From Candidatus Latescibacterota bacterium (GTDB lineage Bacteria; JAAXHH01): DNA of 64,000 bases. The notes below the pieces were generated by a model. It was given only the letters and a program-made list of their open reading frames with translations, was not told the DNA's origin and did not search any database. Position numbers and translations under genes: made by a program. The DNA is taken from assembly GCA_012270975.1 (NCBI GenBank), contig JAAXHH010000141.1, positions 1-64,000 of the forward strand, read 5' to 3'. Within the stretch, counting starts at the first letter, position 1. Every line of letters starts with the position of its first letter. This document shows, piece by piece, positions 61,053 to 64,000 of this stretch.

Positions 61053-61518
61053 GCCAGGCTCCATCATCCCCGAAGGGAACGCAACGGGAGGCGAAGTGCT
61101 TCAGTGCGCCGCTCTTGACCACGATCGCTTCCGGTCTCAATACGGCGGCGTAGCTGTTCAGCAGGGCGATCAGGTCCAGCAGGGACCGGTAACCGGATAT
61201 TCCCGACATGTCGATGTATACCTTGGTGAAGTCTTCGTTCAATTCCAGCGCGGCCCGCACGTCGAAGGCGTCCAGTGTTTCAAACCGGATGTGGGGGTGC
61301 CGTTCCCGCGCCCGTTCGATGACCACCGGGCTGACATCCGTACCGATCACGGCCGCAGCGTGTTCGGCGATGATCGTGGTGGTCGTACCCCATTCACAGC
61401 CGATTTCGAGCACGGTATCGGAGCCGTTCACCCAGCGTGGAATGCTGGCCCGGTACTCCTTGACGCCGCGGGTGCCCACGAACAGGGTATTGGATCGGTA
61501 CTGCCTGTTGTTCGCCAT
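61027..61518 (-). CDS. Class I SAM-dependent methyltransferase (small)
   Basis: The 163-residue Rossmann methyltransferase has motif I as VLEIGCEWGTTT, motif II as VIGTDVSPVVIERA and a later acidic strand KVYIDMSG. It is short, lacks a recognisable substrate domain, and ends in the overlap with the DUF218 gene. The substrate is unknown. A promoter-like pair (61529-61555) stands directly in front, giving a nearly leaderless message, so it probably starts a separate unit from the ABC genes 91 bp upstream. Confidence 0.78.
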   Translation of the reverse strand: MANNRQYRSNTLFVGTRGVKEYRASIPRWVNGSDTVLEIGCEWGTTTTIIAEHAAAVIGTDVSPVVIERARERHPHIRFETLDAFDVRAALELNEDFTKVYIDMSGISGYRSLLDLIALLNSYAAVLRPEAIVVKSGALKHFASRCVPFGDDGAWHERAHDRR

Positions 61519-61528
61519 ACCGGACCAA

Positions 61529-61555
61529 TTAATACGCGACCCGGGGTATCGTCAA
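61529..61555 (-). promoter_or_regulatory. Predicted promoter of the methyltransferase-PhyH-dehydratase unit, nearly leaderless
   Basis: TTGACG (complement of 61550-61555), 15-bp spacer, TATTAA (complement of 61529-61534; ATTAAT with 16 bp is the alternative). The -10 box ends 10 bases before the ATG, as at the MFS gene at 47.3 kb. Confidence 0.4.
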
Positions 61556-61609
61556 GCAGGACGGCCCGTCGGCTGGTCTGGCTGCCGATCTGTTGAGAGG
61601 GCGTACGCG

Positions 61610-62413
61610 CTAGCTGCCCGTCGAACGATAGTACCGGAGTCCGAGTCGCCAGATAAACAGCGACAGGACGAAATAGAGCAGGCCGAACAAAGGGGCCGTG
61701 TATTGAAACGCGAGAGAGGTACCCAGCGGATCGGACCGGCCGAGAATCGCCAGAACCGGAAAATAGGTCACGCAGCCCATGGGGATAACCATAGTGAAGA
61801 ACCGGCGGAACCAGGCTCTGTAAATGGCCAAGGGATATTTCGAAGCCTCGATGCCGCCGTAAGTCAACACGTTCATGAGCTCGAGGGTCTCCGTAGTCCA
61901 GAAGGACACCGTGCCGATGTTGATAAAAAGACCCAGAAAGAAACAGGCGCCGCAGATTACCGTTACCGCCGTCAACGCCGCTGTCGCGGCGGACCATTCG
62001 ATGTCCAGGTAGAGTGTCGCCCAGATCAGGACGCCGCCGCCCTGAATGAAACGGCCGAGTCGCTTCAGCGTGAATTCCTGCCCGATCAGCTGGAGCACGG
62101 TGCTCCGGGGCCGGAGCAGCATGCGGTCGAACTCGCCGGTGCGCACCAGTTGGCCCACGTGGTCGAAACCGCGGGATAGCGCATCGGTGAAGGCAAAGGC
62201 CACGTTGACGATCCCGTAGAAGAAGGCGACCTCTGCGAGCGACCACTGGATAAGGCTGCCGAAACGGTCGAACAGGGCCAGAATGCCGATGAACTCCACC
62301 CCCGTTCCGAGCAGTTGCCCCACCGTGCCCAGTAAGAAGGAAACACGGTACTGCATCTGACTCCGCAGGGAGATGCTCACGTAGTGGGTGTACAGTGCAA
62401 GCGAGTTCGCCAT
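61610..62413 (-). CDS. ABC-2 type transporter permease
   Basis: The 267-residue membrane protein has six predicted helices and features of the ABC-2 (DUF990-like) permeases: ALFDRFGSLIQWSLAEVAFFYG, FDHVGQLVRTGEFDRMLLRP, then GGIEASKYPLAIY and IPMGCVTYFPVLAILG. FDRMLLRPRSTVL is the typical cytoplasmic loop. Together with the second permease and the ATPase it forms an exporter; the cargo is unknown. The start lies 3 bp behind the preceding permease stop. Confidence 0.87.
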   Translation of the reverse strand: MANSLALYTHYVSISLRSQMQYRVSFLLGTVGQLLGTGVEFIGILALFDRFGSLIQWSLAEVAFFYGIVNVAFAFTDALSRGFDHVGQLVRTGEFDRMLLRPRSTVLQLIGQEFTLKRLGRFIQGGGVLIWATLYLDIEWSAATAALTAVTVICGACFFLGLFINIGTVSFWTTETLELMNVLTYGGIEASKYPLAIYRAWFRRFFTMVIPMGCVTYFPVLAILGRSDPLGTSLAFQYTAPLFGLLYFVLSLFIWRLGLRYYRSTGS

Positions 62414-62416
62414 GCT

Positions 62417-63223
62417 TCAACCCCCCTGAACGACCAGTCGGCGGGTTGCCCGCGAGAGCAGCCACGCGCCGAATGCGACCAGGATGATGATCCAGATCAG
62501 TTGGTGAAAAAGCACGGCCCAGGCTTCCGTGGCCGGGATGTGGCCCATGTACAGCCTGAACGGCGCGTCGCAGATGCCGCGGAACGGCAGGATTTCGAGT
62601 ACGCGTTGCGCCCAGTCGGGGAAGAGGGGTAGCGGGATGACCATCCCCGCCAACAGATAGATGACCGGTGAGACCAGAAAAGCCACGCCGTCCCCTGAAA
62701 TCGTCCACATCAGCGTGATGGACAGGATCACGGTGAGGGCCGTACTGAGCAGCACCGCGCCGAGGGTCGCCGCCAGCCAGAATACCAGGGCTTCGGGCGA
62801 GGCGGGCGCCTGCATCCCGAAAAACAGCAACGCAAGGATCGCCAGCGGGATGGACCGCATGAAGGTCGGCGCGAGCCGGAATGCCATCGACCGGGAAAAC
62901 CAGTACGTATAGAGGTTTACGGGCCGGACGAGCTCATAGGCCACCGTACCCGACCGCACCATGGCGCGGATTTCCGTGTCGGGATTCCACGGCAGCAGGC
63001 CGAGCAGCGCCTGGCCCAGCCAGATGTAGGTCACCACGTCCTCGAGGTGCATGGGCTGGGGGGCGTTCGTGGACCGGTAGAACGCCTCCATGGCCATGAC
63101 GCGGATCGCGCCCCAGCCGATCTGCGTGACGAACCCGGCAATGGCCGCGGCCCGGTACTGGAGGATCAACCGGAACCGGGCGGACAGCACCGCGGTATAC
63201 GGTAGAATGAACGATTGCATCAT
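62417..63223 (-). CDS. ABC-2 type transporter permease
   Basis: This 268-residue, six-helix permease is paralogous to the next gene. Its shared loop reads RSGTVAYELVRPVNLYTYWF (here with ELVRPV for MLLRPR), followed by SGDGVAFLVSPVIYLLAGMVIPL and LPFRGICDAPFRLYMGHIP, which are typical of this exporter group. It would form a heterodimeric channel with the next permease. The gene lies 13 bp behind the ATPase gene. Confidence 0.87.
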   Translation of the reverse strand: MMQSFILPYTAVLSARFRLILQYRAAAIAGFVTQIGWGAIRVMAMEAFYRSTNAPQPMHLEDVVTYIWLGQALLGLLPWNPDTEIRAMVRSGTVAYELVRPVNLYTYWFSRSMAFRLAPTFMRSIPLAILALLFFGMQAPASPEALVFWLAATLGAVLLSTALTVILSITLMWTISGDGVAFLVSPVIYLLAGMVIPLPLFPDWAQRVLEILPFRGICDAPFRLYMGHIPATEAWAVLFHQLIWIIILVAFGAWLLSRATRRLVVQGG

Positions 63224-63236
63224 GCCTGTCCGGATT

Positions 63237-63998
63237 TCAACGGAGTTCGTGTTCGTCGTACAGCCGTGAGATGATCTCTTCGATGGGCGGGTTCTCTACG
63301 TACAGATCCTTGATGGCGTACTTCGCCGTGATCCGGCTGATCAGGGCCGCCGTCCGGACGCGGTCCGGATCGAACTGCAGGTGGACGCGGTTGCCGCTTC
63401 TCGAGATGAAAACGACGTCCGGATCCTCGATCGCCTGGCCTTCGTCGAGCAGATCGATGATGAGACGGCGCTCCCGGGTGACGCGGGCCCGCAGGTCGTC
63501 CAGCGTGCTGTCGGACAGGATCCTCCCGTGGCCGATCACCATCACCCGTTCGCACAGGGCCTCGATGTCGTCCATGTCGTGGGTGGTCAATACGACGGTA
63601 ACGCCTCGTTCCCGGTTCAGCCGCTTGATGAAATCCCGCACGGCAAGTTTCGAAACGGCGTCCAGGCCTATGGTGGGCTCGTCGAGGAAAAGCACCGAAG
63701 GCGCGTGAAGCAGAGCCGCGGCCAGGTCGCACCGCATGCGTTGACCCAGACTGAGTTGGCGCACCGGGACATCATACAGCGGTTCCAGGTCCATGAGTAC
63801 CGCGAGTTCCTCCCTGGCCCGTTTGTAATCGCTGTTCCCGATCCGGTAGATATCCCGCAGCAGATCGAAGGATTCGATAACCGGCAGATCCCACCACAAC
63901 TGGGTCCGCTGTCCGAATACCACGCCGATGTTGGCCGCGTTGGCGATCCGGTCCCGCCATGGGATACGGCCGTCGATCTCGCACCGTCCCGAATCGGG
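63237..63998 (-). CDS. ABC transporter ATP-binding protein (start beyond window edge)
   Basis: The frame stays open to the right edge, so the N-terminus with the Walker A loop is missing; 253 codons are visible. Present are the Q-loop (NIGVVFGQRTQLWWDLP), the ABC signature LSLGQRMRCDLAAALL, the Walker B and D-loop in VLFLDEPTIGLD, and the switch His in VLTTHDMDD. A C-terminal tail follows (DRVRTAALISRITAKYAIKD) as in NatA-like exporters. It energises the two permeases encoded behind it. GTG 63923 is internal, not the start. Confidence 0.93.
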   Translation of the reverse strand, partial: PDSGRCEIDGRIPWRDRIANAANIGVVFGQRTQLWWDLPVIESFDLLRDIYRIGNSDYKRAREELAVLMDLEPLYDVPVRQLSLGQRMRCDLAAALLHAPSVLFLDEPTIGLDAVSKLAVRDFIKRLNRERGVTVVLTTHDMDDIEALCERVMVIGHGRILSDSTLDDLRARVTRERRLIIDLLDEGQAIEDPDVVFISRSGNRVHLQFDPDRVRTAALISRITAKYAIKDLYVENPPIEEIISRLYDEHELR

Positions 63999-64000
63999 CA

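Noticed and set aside
1..64000. CRISPR arrays, rRNA, tRNA and insertion sequences
   Set aside because: No regularly spaced repeats, no rRNA-like stretches, no complete cloverleaf and no transposase frames were seen; the only mobile-element gene is the integrase end at the left edge.

Overview
The window is a high-GC, gene-dense bacterial chromosome segment with no rRNA or tRNA. It carries three phytanoyl-CoA-dioxygenase (PhyH) genes, a sulfatase, aldo/keto reductases, a DUF1080 protein, an amidohydrolase, an enolase-superfamily dehydratase, a GWxTD protein and a DUF4175 protein. From memory of such gene sets this suggests an uncultured Latescibacterota/Poribacteria-like or other FCB-group bacterium. 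That placement is inference; no marker gene settles it.

Left edge (1-1410): an AT-richer remnant of accessory DNA. It holds the C-terminal end of a tyrosine recombinase, a complete higB-higA toxin-antitoxin pair, an AbrB/PrlF-type antitoxin, and directly behind it a PIN-domain (VapC-like) toxin reduced to its two ends by an internal deletion. A strong bidirectional terminator (1370-1410) separates this remnant from the ordinary chromosome.

1.5-28 kb: a B12-binding radical SAM protein follows carA on the minus strand. On the plus strand lie a BatA-like von Willebrand protein and hflX, then a GWxTD lipoprotein-like gene (minus) and a SerA-like dehydrogenase (plus). A minus-strand operon encodes a sugar isomerase and two PhyH oxygenases, and a second pairs an Ldh2-type dehydrogenase with a NUDIX hydrolase. 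Next come an SDR, a Tat-exported PLP enzyme, two tandem paralogous membrane proteins and an acetyltransferase. A large minus-strand envelope operon runs ctp protease, DUF4175, TPR protein, mpl.

28-38.6 kb: purD, tsaC and an XPB-like helicase form one plus-strand operon behind a long, hairpin-rich leader. They are followed by an ECF sigma factor, a zinc-binding anti-sigma factor and an HtrA/DegS-like protein whose catalytic His and Asp are replaced. An aldo/keto reductase, an M20 peptidase and a DUF1080 protein follow.

38.6-52 kb: a minus-strand catabolic cluster (aldo/keto reductase, TauE/SafE exporter, sulfatase, MFS). Then a solitary peptide-type solute-binding protein, an MFS-amidohydrolase pair, an ornithine-cyclodeaminase-like enzyme, an HpcH/HpaI aldolase and two adjacent class-V PLP enzymes.

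52-64 kb: a YihY membrane protein, an MltF-like lytic transglycosylase with two sensor domains upstream of mgtE, and an MscS channel. The rest is minus strand: an ABC-2 exporter (cut by the right edge), a methyltransferase, a DUF218 protein, a third PhyH oxygenase and a rhamnonate-dehydratase-like enzyme coupled to it by a TTGA overlap.

Start codons were moved inward wherever a Shine-Dalgarno sequence, a family N-terminus or a promoter argued against the longest frame. All promoters are consensus matches read by eye (-35/-10 with 15-18 bp spacers), not experimental sites.
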